From NCBI RefSeq assembly GCF_029893325.1, contig NZ_JARXWL010000002.1, forward strand, positions 62,001-126,000: a stretch of 64,000 bases of DNA, given 5' to 3'. The translations under genes were made by a program, and so were the position numbers. The notes beneath the pieces are model-generated. The model was not told where the DNA came from. It saw only the letters and a program-made list of their open reading frames with translations, and ran no database searches. Positions 1 to 9,045 of the stretch are shown here, piece after piece. The DNA is from Enterococcus sp. PF1-24. GTDB taxonomy: Bacteria > Bacillota > Bacilli > Lactobacillales > Enterococcaceae. Each line of letters starts with the position of its first letter. The first letter of the stretch is position 1.

Positions 1-1
1 C

Positions 2-1261
2 AATCAAACCGAAATTGCCGATGAACCAATCAAGCGTTTTGTAACGGAAGAGTATCAAAAAGCTGGTATCAAAAAAACAGATATTCAAATGGGCGCAGTA
101 ATTATTACGGGTGAAACAGCGCGGAAAACCAATGCTAGTAAAGTTTTAGAGGCCCTTAGTGGTTTTGCCGGTGACTTTGTAGTAGCGACAGCTGGCCCTG
201 ATTTAGAGAGTATTATTGCTGGCAAAGGAGCAGGCACGCAACAATTATCCAAAGAACATAAGGGAGCTGTTGCCAATATTGATATTGGTGGAGGAACTAG
301 TAATTTAGCAGTCTTTAAAGATGGCGACACAGCTGATACTGCTTGTTTTGATATTGGTGGACGTTTAATTAAATTAGATCCCAAAACCATGGTGGTGACT
401 TATATTGCCCCTAAAATTCAAGAAATCGTTGCAACTTTAAAGCTTCCCATTACTTTACAACAAAAAGTGACAGTTGCTGATTTAGAAAAAGTCGTTCAAG
501 AATTAGTATTAGTTTTAGAAAACAGCGTTGGCATTGGAGGAAAAAGTCAATTTTATGACTTATTAGTAACCAATCATGGCTTGAAATTGGAAAAAGAAAT
601 TATTTCTTTAACCTTTTCAGGTGGCGTTGCGGATTGCTTAGCTGAAAATTTAAGCGATAACCTTTTTGAATATGGAGATATCGGTAAGTTGTTAGGTTAT
701 CATTTGCGACATTCCCGTTTGTTTACGGAAAAGCAAGTTTTACATTCACTTGAAACGATTCGAGCAACGGTAGTTGGAGCGGGTTCTCATACCGCTGAAG
801 TTAGTGGTAGCACAATTGCTTATACAGAAGAAATTCTGCCGATTAAAAATTTGCCAATTCTGAAAATTGCTAAACAAGATGAAACTTTAGCAGCTAATGA
901 AATGGCACAGACAATTCAAGAAAAATTAAACTGGTATCGCTTAGAGGAAAATACCCCGCAAATTGTTTTAGCAATTGAAGGGTTAAAAAATCCTAAGTTC
1001 AGTGATATTCAACGTTATGCAGAAGGCATTGTCAATGGTCTTCAAGATTTAGTGAAAGAAAAAATTCCATTGATTGTGAGTGTTAAAGAAGATATGGCAA
1101 AAGCTTTAGGTCATAGTATTTTTGCTCATTTACCGCAAGACTATCCCTTTGTCTGCATTGATTCGATTGTGGTAGAAAATGGCGATTATATAGATATTGG
1201 GCAACCCGTTGCTGAAGGAGCGGTTTTACCAGTAATTGTTAAGACTTTAGTTTTTAATTAA
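2..1261 (+). CDS. eutA: Ethanolamine ammonia-lyase reactivating factor EutA (5' end missing)
   Basis: The frame is open from base 2, upstream of the first internal ATG at 89, so the gene starts outside the window; 419 codons are visible against about 470 usual. EutA is an ATPase of the actin/Hsp70 (ASKHA) fold that swaps damaged cobalamin out of the EutBC lyase. The family motif GETARK lies near visible residue 37, and a phosphate-binding stretch NIDIGGGTSN near residue 92. It is followed 71 bases later by eutB in the same direction, in the usual eutABC order. The identification rests on motifs plus context and is secure; only the N-terminus is unknown. Confidence 0.95.
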   Translation, partial: NQTEIADEPIKRFVTEEYQKAGIKKTDIQMGAVIITGETARKTNASKVLEALSGFAGDFVVATAGPDLESIIAGKGAGTQQLSKEHKGAVANIDIGGGTSNLAVFKDGDTADTACFDIGGRLIKLDPKTMVVTYIAPKIQEIVATLKLPITLQQKVTVADLEKVVQELVLVLENSVGIGGKSQFYDLLVTNHGLKLEKEIISLTFSGGVADCLAENLSDNLFEYGDIGKLLGYHLRHSRLFTEKQVLHSLETIRATVVGAGSHTAEVSGSTIAYTEEILPIKNLPILKIAKQDETLAANEMAQTIQEKLNWYRLEENTPQIVLAIEGLKNPKFSDIQRYAEGIVNGLQDLVKEKIPLIVSVKEDMAKALGHSIFAHLPQDYPFVCIDSIVVENGDYIDIGQPVAEGAVLPVIVKTLVFN

Positions 1262-1332
1262 CACTACTTTATTATTGGGTACTAATTTTAAAAAATTTAT
1301 AAATAGATGAATAAATGAGGAGTGAAAGATTA

Positions 1333-2697
1333 ATGATTTTGAAAACAAAGCTTTTTGGTAAAACTTATGCATTTCAAACTGTTAAAGAAGTTTTAGCCAA
1401 AGCCAATGAAGAAAAATCTGGGGATAAGTTAGCTGGCGTTGCCGCAACTAGCTCAGAAGAAAGAGTTGCTGCAAAAGTTGTTTTGTCACAGTTGACTTTA
1501 AATGATTTATTTAACAATCCTGTGGTGCCTTATGAAGAAGATGAAGTTACTAGAATTATTATTGATCAAGTGAATTTAAGAATTTTTGAGTCCATTAAAC
1601 ATTGGACGGTGGAAGAGTTACGGGAATGGATTTTATCTGATAAAACCACTGATTTTGATATTAAACGAGTAGCTCGTGGTTTAACTTCAGAAATGGTAGC
1701 GGCTGTTTGTAAATTAATGTCAAATCTTGATTTAGTTGTTGGCGCTAAAAAAATTAAAATTGAAAAAACTGCTAATACGACAATTGGTCGTCCAGGCACA
1801 TTTTCAGCGCGACTACAACCTAATCACCCAACTGATAATGTCGACGGGATTATGGCTTCTGTGATGGAAGGTTTATCTTACGGTGTGGGAGATGCGGTGA
1901 TTGGATTGAATCCGGTTGATGACTCCACTGAAAGTGTTGTCCGCATTTTGAATAAATTTGAAGAATTCCGCAGTAAATGGGATATTCCAACCCAAACTTG
2001 TGTTTTAGCTCATGTAACCACTCAGATGGAAGCGATTCGTCAAGGCGCACCAACTGGGTTAGTCTTTCAATCAATTGCTGGTTCTGAAAAAGGCAACACC
2101 GCTTTTGGGATTAGTGGCGATTTAATTCAAGAAGCCAAAGATTTAGCGATTCAACATGGTCAAGCAGCTGGACCTAATGTTATGTATTTTGAAACAGGTC
2201 AAGGTTCTGAGCTATCTTCTGAAGCGAACTTCGGAGCTGACCAAGTAACCATGGAAGCTCGTTGTTATGGTTTTGCTAAAAAATTCGATCCATATATCGT
2301 TAATACGGTAGTAGGTTTTATCGGACCAGAATATTTATATGATTCAAAACAAGTTATTCGTGCCGGCTTGGAAGATCATTTTATGGGTAAATTAACCGGA
2401 ATTTCAATGGGTTGTGATGTATGTTACACCAACCATATGAAAGCTGACCAAAATGATATGGAAAACTTAATTGTTTTATTAGCAGCAGCAGGTTGTACTT
2501 ATGTTATGGGCATTCCTCATGGGGATGATGTTATGTTGAATTATCAAACAACAGGTTTCCATGAATCAGCAACGATTCGTGAAATGTTTGGATTAAAACC
2601 AATTCGTGAATTTGAAATCTGGTTAGAAAAAATGGGAATTATGGAAAACGGCAAGCTAACTGATATTGCTGGCGATGCATCATTATTCTTAAAGTAA
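1333..2697 (+). CDS. eutB: Ethanolamine ammonia-lyase large subunit EutB
   Basis: Catalytic TIM-barrel subunit of the adenosylcobalamin-dependent lyase that splits ethanolamine into acetaldehyde and ammonia inside the microcompartment. The protein is 454 residues, the family length. The start at 1333 (MILKTKLFGKTY) is preferred over the in-frame ATG at 1315 because GAGGAG lies at 1317-1322, at normal spacing from 1333. Family stretches include LVFQSIAGSEKGN and YFETGQGSELSSEANFGAD, the latter in the substrate/cofactor region. eutC follows 15 bases after the stop. High certainty. Confidence 0.97.
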   Translation: MILKTKLFGKTYAFQTVKEVLAKANEEKSGDKLAGVAATSSEERVAAKVVLSQLTLNDLFNNPVVPYEEDEVTRIIIDQVNLRIFESIKHWTVEELREWILSDKTTDFDIKRVARGLTSEMVAAVCKLMSNLDLVVGAKKIKIEKTANTTIGRPGTFSARLQPNHPTDNVDGIMASVMEGLSYGVGDAVIGLNPVDDSTESVVRILNKFEEFRSKWDIPTQTCVLAHVTTQMEAIRQGAPTGLVFQSIAGSEKGNTAFGISGDLIQEAKDLAIQHGQAAGPNVMYFETGQGSELSSEANFGADQVTMEARCYGFAKKFDPYIVNTVVGFIGPEYLYDSKQVIRAGLEDHFMGKLTGISMGCDVCYTNHMKADQNDMENLIVLLAAAGCTYVMGIPHGDDVMLNYQTTGFHESATIREMFGLKPIREFEIWLEKMGIMENGKLTDIAGDASLFLK

Positions 2698-2712
2698 GAG
2701 AGGGTGAAAAGA

Positions 2713-3612
2713 ATGAAAGAACAAGAAATTAAACAAATGGTAGAAACCATTTTAAGTGAATTAGTTGGGAAACAAGCGATTGAAGCTGACAGCGCAACAG
2801 AAACATTACAATTAGTTCCTGAAGTAAGCTGTGAAGTGGAAGAAGGCTTTTTACCTGACATCACTGAAATTGATTTACGGAAACAATTACTAGTACCTAC
2901 ACCCAATGACAAAGATGGTTATTTGAAAATGAAATCCTACACACCATCAAGATTAGGTGTGTGGCGTGCTGGTCAACGTTATATGACACAGTCTATTTTA
3001 CGTTTTAGAGCAGACCATGCGGCCGCTCAAGATGCAGTTTTCTCAGATGTACCGGTGGAAATCATTGAAGAAATGAATTTTGTCTCTACAAAAACGATTT
3101 GTGAATCAAAAGATGAATACTTAACTCGCCCTGATTACGGTCGTGTTTTTGATGAAGAAAATGCTGAAATTATTAAAAAGCATACAAAACGTGGTGCTAA
3201 AATTCAAATGGTAGTGGGTGACGGTTTAAGTTCTGCAGCGATTGGCGCAAATATTAAAGAAATTATTCCTTCTATCAAGCAAGGTTTAAAAATGTATAAT
3301 CTTGATTTTGATGAAGTAGTTTTTGTGAAATATTGTCGGGTACCTGCGATGGATCAAATTGGTGAAATTACTGATGCGGATGTTGTTTGTTTATTAGTTG
3401 GTGAGCGGCCTGGCTTAGTAACTGCAGAATCAATGAGTGCTTATATCGCTTATCGCCCAACTGTCGGTATGCCAGAAGCTCGCCGCACAGTAATCTCTAA
3501 TATTCACAAAGGTGGTACGCCAGCAGTTGAAGCCGGTGCTTATATTGCTGAATTAATTAACAAGATGCTTACCAAGAAAAAATCCGGTATTGACTTAAAA
3601 GAAGCAGAATAA
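2713..3612 (+). CDS. eutC: Ethanolamine ammonia-lyase small subunit EutC
   Basis: Small subunit of EutBC, which helps form the cobalamin-binding site; 299 residues. An in-frame GTG at 2704 overlaps the AGAGAGGG ribosome binding site, so ATG 2713 is the likely start. The first 20 residues ([19 protein letters not shown]) form an amphipathic helix followed by an acidic, variable linker, the usual form of a microcompartment encapsulation peptide. The conserved core begins near [10 protein letters not shown] and contains [13 protein letters not shown] and VGERPGL, typical of EutC. High certainty for the product; encapsulation is inferred from family knowledge. Confidence 0.96.
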   Translation: MKEQEIKQMVETILSELVGKQAIEADSATETLQLVPEVSCEVEEGFLPDITEIDLRKQLLVPTPNDKDGYLKMKSYTPSRLGVWRAGQRYMTQSILRFRADHAAAQDAVFSDVPVEIIEEMNFVSTKTICESKDEYLTRPDYGRVFDEENAEIIKKHTKRGAKIQMVVGDGLSSAAIGANIKEIIPSIKQGLKMYNLDFDEVVFVKYCRVPAMDQIGEITDADVVCLLVGERPGLVTAESMSAYIAYRPTVGMPEARRTVISNIHKGGTPAVEAGAYIAELINKMLTKKKSGIDLKEAE

Positions 3613-3658
3613 ATTTTGTAAAAAAATAATACCTTAAAACGAACGAGGAGGCAATTTA

Positions 3659-4315
3659 ATGAGAAATGATCGATTAGGCGCAAGTGTCCTAAGTGCAAAA
3701 GTAATCCCGAATGCCGACCCAGCTTTAGCAGAGCAATTAAAGCTAAGTAAAGGAATGCGTGCTTTGGGGATCATCACATCAGATTGTGATGATGTTACTT
3801 ATGTTGCTTTAGATGAAGCAACTAAAGCAGCCGATGTGGAAGTCGTTTATGCGCAAAGTTTTTATGGTGGGGCTGGTAATGCCTCAACGAAATTAGCTGG
3901 TGAAGTGATTGGCATTTTAGCAGGACCGAGCCCAGCTGAAGTCAATAGTGGTTTAGCGGCTGCTATCCAAGTGATTGAAAATGATGCCAGCTTTATTAGT
4001 GCGAATGAGGATGATAGTATTCCTTATTTCGCTCATGTGGTTTCTCGCTCAGGTAGTTTTTTATCTAAAGCAGCCAATATTCCAGAAGGCGAAGCGATTG
4101 CTTATTTAATCGCCCCACCAATTGAAGCGATGCTTGGCTTAGATGCAGCATTAAAAGCCGCTGATGTTACGATGGGTGTCTTTTATGGACCACCTTCAGA
4201 AACTAACTTTGGTGGCGGTTTACTTACTGGTAGTCAATCTGCTTGTAAAGCAGCCTGTAATGCGTTTGCACAAGCTGTTCAAAATGTTGCTGACAATCCT
4301 TTAGGCTACAATTAG
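3659..4315 (+). CDS. eutL: Microcompartment shell protein EutL
   Basis: Trimeric tandem-BMC-domain shell protein of the ethanolamine compartment, with a gated central pore in studied homologues. It is 218 residues, the EutL length, and starts LGASVLSAKVIPNADP as in the family. A strong GAGGAGG at 3645-3651 fixes the start. Motifs visible include YVALDEATKAADVEVVYAQSFY and, in the second half, the ALDAALKAADV repeat, showing two related halves. It sits between the lyase genes and the next BMC gene. Confidence 0.95.
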   Translation: MRNDRLGASVLSAKVIPNADPALAEQLKLSKGMRALGIITSDCDDVTYVALDEATKAADVEVVYAQSFYGGAGNASTKLAGEVIGILAGPSPAEVNSGLAAAIQVIENDASFISANEDDSIPYFAHVVSRSGSFLSKAANIPEGEAIAYLIAPPIEAMLGLDAALKAADVTMGVFYGPPSETNFGGGLLTGSQSACKAACNAFAQAVQNVADNPLGYN

Positions 4316-4339
4316 AAGGCAGCTTAAGGAAAGGATGGG

Positions 4340-4900
4340 ATGCCCATGATAGCTTTAGGAATGATTGAAGTTCGTGGTTACTTAGGGGCAATTAGTGCAG
4401 CAGACGCTGCATTAAAAGCTGCAAATGTTAATTTGAACAACGCTGAAATTATTCGTGGTGGTTTGACAACGATTGAAGTGGTCGGTGATGTGGCTGCTGT
4501 TAAAGCGGCAATTGATGCTGGTACACAAGTAGCCAAAGAGTTAAATTGTTTAATCTCTAGCCATGTCATAGCTCGTTTAGATGAACAAACCGAAGAAATG
4601 ATGCGAAAAAAAGTTTCTGAAGAAGAAGTAATTATTGAAATTGTAGAAGAACCAGTGATTGAAGAAGTGGTAGCGGTTGAAGAATTTATCGAAATTGAAG
4701 AACCAGTAGCAGCTATCACTGAAGTAGCACCAGCAACAGATGAAAGAGCTGAGTTAATGAAAATGAAGGTAGTCGACTTACGGAAAAAAGCTTACCAAAT
4801 GAATTTAACAACGCTAACGAAAAAAGAAATTAAATTTGCTAACAAGACACTTTTAGTAGAAACAATACTAGCAGAATTAGAAAGAAGTGATAGTGAGTGA
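4340..4900 (+). CDS. eutK: EutK-like shell protein: BMC domain fused to a SAP-like C-terminal domain
   Basis: 186 residues in three parts. Residues 1-90 are a standard BMC shell domain (ALGMIEVRGYLGAISAADAA). Residues 92-140 are a Glu/Val/Ile-rich acidic linker. Residues 140-186 (LMKMKVVDLRKKAYQMN ... ANKTLLVETILAEL) resemble a SAP/Rho-N helix-turn-helix fold. E. coli EutK is likewise a BMC domain plus a C-terminal helical domain suspected of binding nucleic acid, though of a different type. ATG codons at 4340 and 4346 are both possible after AAGGAAAGG. The last codons overlap the GTG start of eutE. The SAP assignment is by eye. Confidence 0.85.
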   Translation: MPMIALGMIEVRGYLGAISAADAALKAANVNLNNAEIIRGGLTTIEVVGDVAAVKAAIDAGTQVAKELNCLISSHVIARLDEQTEEMMRKKVSEEEVIIEIVEEPVIEEVVAVEEFIEIEEPVAAITEVAPATDERAELMKMKVVDLRKKAYQMNLTTLTKKEIKFANKTLLVETILAELERSDSE

Positions 4901-6369
4901 CCTTAATTGATAAAGATTTACAATCAATCCAAGAAGTTCGGCTTTTAATTCGTAAAGCTAAAAAAGCACAAAAAATCTTAGCTGGCTACTCTCAAACACA
5001 AATTGATACGATTTGTCAGGCAGTTTCTGAAGCAACTTACGGGCAAAGAGAAAAATTAGCAAAAATGGCCCATGAAGAAACTGGTTTTGGGATTTGGCAA
5101 GATAAAGTAATTAAAAATACTTTTGCTTCCCAATCTGTTTATGAATACATCAAAGATATGAAAACAGTCGGCGTGATTGAAGAAGATCTCGAGAAAAAAA
5201 TAACTGAAATTGCGGTGCCGATGGGTGTGATTGCAGGGCTAATTCCTTCAACCAATCCAACTTCAACAGTTATTTATAAAGCGTTAATCTCTCTGAAAGC
5301 TGGCAACAGTATAGTCTTTTCACCACATCCTAATGCTTTAAAGGCAATTATTGCGACGGTGGAGATTATCAAGGCAGCTTTAGAAAAAGTTGGTGCTCCA
5401 ACAGATTGCGTTTCTGTCATGACTTTACCAACAATGCAAGGGACACAAGAGTTAATGACCAATCGTGACACTAATTTAATTTTAGCTACTGGTGGAAATG
5501 CGATGGTACGAGCCGCTTATTCTTCTGGTACGCCAGCAATTGGCGTTGGCCCAGGAAATGGTCCTGCTTATATTGAACGCAGTGCTAATGTAAAATTAGC
5601 AGTTCAACGAATTATGGACTCTAAAACTTTTGATAACGGTACAATTTGTGCTTCTGAACAATCAATTATTGTTGAAGAAGTTAATAAACAAGCGGTTCAT
5701 GATGAATTAATTAAACAAGGTGCTTATTTCTTAACATCAGCTGAATCAGAAAAGTTATCAAAATTTATTTTACGGCCTAATGGTACGATGAATCCGCAAA
5801 TTGTGGGTCGCTCAGTCCAACATATTGCAGAAATTGCTGGTTTAAATTTACCACAAGGTTGTCGTTTAATTGTGGCAGAAGAAACTAATGTAGGCCATCA
5901 ATATCCTTATTCTCGAGAAAAATTAGCGCCGATAATCGCTTTTTACACAGTGGAAAATTGGCAAGCAGCTTGTGAACTCTCTGTTAAGATTCTTGAAGGC
6001 GAAGGTGTGGGCCACACGATGACGATTCATACAGAAAATCGTGAGGTAATTCGGGCTTTTGGGTTACAAAAACCAGTTTCTCGTTTATTAGTTAATACGC
6101 CTGCTGCTTTAGGTGGGATTGGTGGTACTACTGATTTAGTACCCGCTTTAACATTAGGTTGTGGAACTGTCGGTGGTAGTTCAACTTCTGATAACATTGG
6201 CCCACAACATCTGTTTAATATCAGAAGAGTAGCATATGGTACTAGAGAATTATCTGAAATTCGTGAAGCCGCTAACCAATGTGCGACTGCAACGAATAGT
6301 CAATTTTCTTTGAGTGACGAAGCATTAATAGAAACGTTAGTTACTCAAATCTTAGCTAAATTACAATAA
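4897..6369 (+). CDS. eutE: CoA-acylating acetaldehyde dehydrogenase EutE
   Basis: Converts acetaldehyde plus CoA and NAD+ to acetyl-CoA inside the compartment. It has 490 residues, and the aldehyde-dehydrogenase catalytic cysteine lies in NGTICASEQSII near residue 252. The cofactor-binding PSTNPTSTVIYKAL and GVGPGNGPAYIE stretches are also present. The GTG start overlaps the TGA of the preceding gene (GTGA), suggesting translational coupling. A short charged helix precedes the enzyme core and may act as targeting peptide (inference). Confidence 0.96.
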   Translation: MTLIDKDLQSIQEVRLLIRKAKKAQKILAGYSQTQIDTICQAVSEATYGQREKLAKMAHEETGFGIWQDKVIKNTFASQSVYEYIKDMKTVGVIEEDLEKKITEIAVPMGVIAGLIPSTNPTSTVIYKALISLKAGNSIVFSPHPNALKAIIATVEIIKAALEKVGAPTDCVSVMTLPTMQGTQELMTNRDTNLILATGGNAMVRAAYSSGTPAIGVGPGNGPAYIERSANVKLAVQRIMDSKTFDNGTICASEQSIIVEEVNKQAVHDELIKQGAYFLTSAESEKLSKFILRPNGTMNPQIVGRSVQHIAEIAGLNLPQGCRLIVAEETNVGHQYPYSREKLAPIIAFYTVENWQAACELSVKILEGEGVGHTMTIHTENREVIRAFGLQKPVSRLLVNTPAALGGIGGTTDLVPALTLGCGTVGGSSTSDNIGPQHLFNIRRVAYGTRELSEIREAANQCATATNSQFSLSDEALIETLVTQILAKLQ

Positions 6370-6404
6370 TTTGTAATAAATTAATTAAATAAAAAACAAG
6401 TGAG

Positions 6405-6425
6405 TCTAGCAAAAAAATTGCTAGA
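6405..6425 (+). other. Small hairpin in the eutE-eutM spacer
   Basis: A perfect 8-bp inverted repeat (TCTAGCAA / TTGCTAGA, 5-base loop) lies just before the eutM ribosome binding site AGGAGG. It lacks a T-run, so it is not a terminator. It could be an mRNA processing or stabilising element that raises shell-protein yield; this is inference. Confidence 0.45.
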
Positions 6426-6444
6426 TAATTAGGAGGAAAAAATT

Positions 6445-6729
6445 ATGTCAAGTACAAATGCTTTAGGAATGATCGAAACTCGTGGTTTAGTAGGTGCTAT
6501 TGAAGCAGCCGATGCAATGGTAAAAGCAGCTAACGTTACTTTAATGGGTAAAGAACAAGTTGGTGGCGGCTTAGTAACTGTAATGGTTCGTGGTGATGTA
6601 GGTGCTGTTAAAGCAGCAACAGATGCAGGTGCTGCAGCAGCTGAACGAGTTGGCGAATTATTATCAGTGCATGTAATTCCACGTCCACATTCAGAAGTAG
6701 ATGCAATTTTACCACAAGTAAATCAATAA
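6445..6729 (+). CDS. eutM: Major hexameric shell protein EutM (single BMC domain)
   Basis: 94-residue single BMC-domain protein ([20 protein letters not shown] ... [19 protein letters not shown]). It forms the hexamers that tile the compartment facets. Length and motifs match EutM/PduA-type proteins; the pore loop between the second and third strands reads [11 protein letters not shown]. It has a strong AGGAGG and its own 75-base leader with a small hairpin, and a terminator-like structure follows it, which would give it higher expression than flanking genes. Confidence 0.96.
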   Translation: MSSTNALGMIETRGLVGAIEAADAMVKAANVTLMGKEQVGGGLVTVMVRGDVGAVKAATDAGAAAAERVGELLSVHVIPRPHSEVDAILPQVNQ

Positions 6730-6744
6730 GCAGAAGATTAAAAA

Positions 6745-6817
6745 GAGAGCAGGTTTAAGAGGATAGGCATTGATTTTTATGATTAATAGCTAAATGTCTA
6801 TTCCTCTGCTCTTTTTT
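6745..6817 (+). terminator. Terminator-like hairpin between eutM and eutT (possible attenuator)
   Basis: GAGAGCAG near 6745-6752 pairs with CTGCTCT at 6806-6812, and AGGATAGGCATT at 6760-6771 pairs with AATGTCTATTCCT at 6793-6805, with a bulge between, followed by a T-run (TTTTTT). It lies inside the operon and eutT starts 36 bases later. In Enterococcus the eut genes are known to be controlled by EutV antitermination at terminators. I could not recognise the paired hexaloop ANTAR hairpins with confidence, so partial termination is the safer reading. Confidence 0.7.
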
Positions 6818-6852
6818 ATTTGAAACTGCAATGATAAGTAGGATGATTGCCC

Positions 6853-7467
6853 ATGAGTGTCATTACAGAAGAAGCAATTCGACAAAAATTAAGAAAAAAG
6901 CAACTGGTGGTTGGAAGTACTTTGTATTTTTTGCAAGGAGATATTTTTACACCATCAGCTAAAAGTTATTTAAGAGAGCATCAGATTAAACTTGAAGAAC
7001 AAAAACAAACTTTAATCTCTAAAAATAGATTATTAGAGGGTAGCCAAGTTAGCGACCAAGAAACAAAAGCTCAACTAGCTGAAGTAGCAAATCGGATTTT
7101 ACATTTGCATAATCAACTATTTTTCCCACAACTAGCAAATCAAGATTTAGCAAGTCAAGGTTGGTTGTATTTAGAGCAACAACAACATTGGCTACTAACT
7201 TTTAGAAAAAGCATTCTAACACAACAAATTCAGACTCTCTTACCAAAAAAGGAAGAACAGCAAATTGTACCAACTCAAATTTTTTCTCGAATTTGGAATT
7301 ATTACTGTTATGAATGTTACCAAAGTATTGAAGAGATTAGTTTACTTTTAAGCAAGAAAAAAGAAATTATTTCTCCAAAAAATCTTGAGCTATTTAAAGA
7401 ATGGAAAACATTGTTTATAAAAAACTTACGGCTTGAAAGCTTAGCGGGATTGGAGGTGGAGCTGTGA
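6853..7467 (+). CDS. eutT: Ethanolamine-utilisation cobalamin adenosyltransferase EutT
   Basis: Makes adenosylcobalamin, the EutBC cofactor, from ATP and reduced cobalamin. It is 204 residues from ATG 6853; an in-frame TTG at 6847 is too close to the AGG at 6840-6842. The N-terminal module ITEEAIRQKL ... FTPSAKSYLREHQIKLE is shared by EutT proteins and the later 212-residue Eut protein. A CYEC pair near residue 158 recalls the metal-binding cysteines of enterobacterial EutT. Its last bases overlap the eutD GTG start. It is shorter than E. coli EutT (about 267 residues), as in Firmicutes. Confidence 0.88.
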   Translation: MSVITEEAIRQKLRKKQLVVGSTLYFLQGDIFTPSAKSYLREHQIKLEEQKQTLISKNRLLEGSQVSDQETKAQLAEVANRILHLHNQLFFPQLANQDLASQGWLYLEQQQHWLLTFRKSILTQQIQTLLPKKEEQQIVPTQIFSRIWNYYCYECYQSIEEISLLLSKKKEIISPKNLELFKEWKTLFIKNLRLESLAGLEVEL

Positions 7468-8087
7468 ATCAAATCGAAGAAATTATTAATGAAGTCATTA
7501 AACAAGTAAAACAACAAACTGATTCCTTTGAAGTAGAAGCGTCAGGTCGACACGTTCATCTATCAAGATCCGCAATTGATCAGTTATTTGGTGAAGGTTA
7601 TCAATTAACAAAAGCCAAAGATTTATCGCAACCTGGTCAATTTGCTTGTAAAGAGCGAGTTACGATTGCTGGACCTAAAGGAATCTTTCAAAATGTAATT
7701 ATTTTAGGACCTGAGCGCCCAGAATCACAAGTTGAAGTTTCTATGACAGATGTGCGGGTATTAGGAATTAACGCCCCCGTTCGTGAAAGTGGCGATATTG
7801 CTGGAACGCCTGGAGTTATTATTATGAATGGAGAAAAATCACTTGCCTTAGAAAAGGGCCTGATTATTGCTAAAAGACACATTCATATGACTCCTGAAGA
7901 TGCAGAAAAATTAGGAGTTACTAACCAAGAAATTGTTAAAGTTGAAATTCAAAGTCAGCGACCGTTAATTTTTGATGATGTAGTTGTACGAGTTAGCCCT
8001 AAATTTGCCACCTATATGCATATTGATTATGATGAGGCTAATGCCTGTGGTTTTCAAAAAGGCGATTTAGGAAGAATCGTTAAATAG
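7464..8087 (+). CDS. eutD: Phosphotransacylase EutD (PduL type)
   Basis: Converts acetyl-CoA to acetyl phosphate and recycles CoA within the compartment. 207 residues of the zinc-dependent PduL family: metal-binding histidines are visible in SGRHVHLSR (about residue 30) and KRHIHMTPEDA (about 139). The first 20 residues (MNQIEEIINEVIKQVKQQ) form an amphipathic helix typical of an encapsulation peptide. The GTG start overlaps the eutT stop (GTGA) after GGAGGTGGAG. Firmicutes eut operons use this PduL-like enzyme rather than a Pta-type EutD. Confidence 0.93.
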   Translation: MNQIEEIINEVIKQVKQQTDSFEVEASGRHVHLSRSAIDQLFGEGYQLTKAKDLSQPGQFACKERVTIAGPKGIFQNVIILGPERPESQVEVSMTDVRVLGINAPVRESGDIAGTPGVIIMNGEKSLALEKGLIIAKRHIHMTPEDAEKLGVTNQEIVKVEIQSQRPLIFDDVVVRVSPKFATYMHIDYDEANACGFQKGDLGRIVK

Positions 8088-8100
8088 GGAGGAGTATTTT

Positions 8101-8739
8101 ATGAAAGTAGCTGAAATAGAGCTAATTATTAAAGAAGTTACTGATAAAATTTTAAAAAAGATTGACTCCTTTCCATCAGCAACTACTAAACCAGCCGTTG
8201 CCATTATCCGACAAGTTGGCGAATATCCTCAAGAAAAAATCGCGGAGATTGAAAAGGCTGTACAATGGGTGCGCCCGGAAGAACAGTCTGCTCAAGCATT
8301 ATTGGTTAATGTTTTAAGTTTGTCGCAATTAGTAGCAGTAGCAAATTTACAAACGATTGATTATTTAACTGGTGCAATCAAGCGATTTTTATTTAAAGGG
8401 AAACCTGTTTGGATTTTGGCTTGTGAAGTTGATCGTCAACAATTGAAGCAACAAGCACGTTTTGGCGTTTTTAAACGTTATGATGAATTTTGTCAGCAAG
8501 TTGAAAGCTATGGGGTAACCTTTGATTGTAACTTAGAAGAAATCGCTAAATTGCAACACAATCTCAAAAAAAAGTTAATAACTAAAGAGATTAAACCTGG
8601 AACTAGTTATGTTACGGAAAAAATGTTGATGCAACAATTAAAAAATTCTGATACATTTGTTTTAACTGCCCAGCAACGTTTAACTCCTTTAGCTGAAGAT
8701 TATTTACGAGAAAAAAATATTAAACTAGTAAAGGAGTAG
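8101..8739 (+). CDS. Conserved ethanolamine-utilisation protein of unknown function (eut_hyp type)
   Basis: 212 residues, starting with an amphipathic helix (MKVAEIELIIKEVTDKILKK) like those of EutC and EutD, which suggests it is a lumen cargo. The middle (KPVWILACEVDRQQ, alternating hydrophobic strands and helices) looks like a Rossmann/flavoprotein-like fold. The C-terminus LTPLAEDYLREKNIKLV repeats the short module found near the EutT N-terminus. A protein of this type is found in many Firmicutes eut operons with no proven function. It lies between eutD and eutN with 13- and 4-base gaps. Confidence 0.8.
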   Translation: MKVAEIELIIKEVTDKILKKIDSFPSATTKPAVAIIRQVGEYPQEKIAEIEKAVQWVRPEEQSAQALLVNVLSLSQLVAVANLQTIDYLTGAIKRFLFKGKPVWILACEVDRQQLKQQARFGVFKRYDEFCQQVESYGVTFDCNLEEIAKLQHNLKKKLITKEIKPGTSYVTEKMLMQQLKNSDTFVLTAQQRLTPLAEDYLREKNIKLVKE

Positions 8740-8743
8740 CAGC

Positions 8744-9019
8744 ATGCTATTAGGTAGAGTAACAGGTAGTTTATGGGCTACTAGAAAAGATGAAAAGCTT
8801 AATGGCTTAAAGTTTATGTTAGTAGAAGTCTGGAATACGACAGCTAATCAACCTGAAGGCAATTTAGTAGCAGCTGATAATGCTGGTGCTGGGATTGGTG
8901 ATTTAGTTTTAGTCGTTCAAGGAAAAGCCGCTCGTATTTCTGCAGAGAACTTGGATGTGCCAATTGACGCCATGATTGTTGGCGTAGTCGATTCATTGGA
9001 AAAAAATGATGATGTTTAA
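8744..9019 (+). CDS. eutN: Microcompartment vertex protein EutN
   Basis: 91-residue EutN/CcmL-type pentamer that caps the vertices of the shell. The start MLLGRVTGSLWATRKDEKLNG and the C-terminal PIDAMIVGVVDSLE are the family signatures. Only 4 bases separate it from the gene before, and eutH begins 26 bases after it. High certainty. Confidence 0.95.
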   Translation: MLLGRVTGSLWATRKDEKLNGLKFMLVEVWNTTANQPEGNLVAADNAGAGIGDLVLVVQGKAARISAENLDVPIDAMIVGVVDSLEKNDDV

Positions 9020-9045
9020 ATAGTTTATTAGGAGGTATTGCGTAA

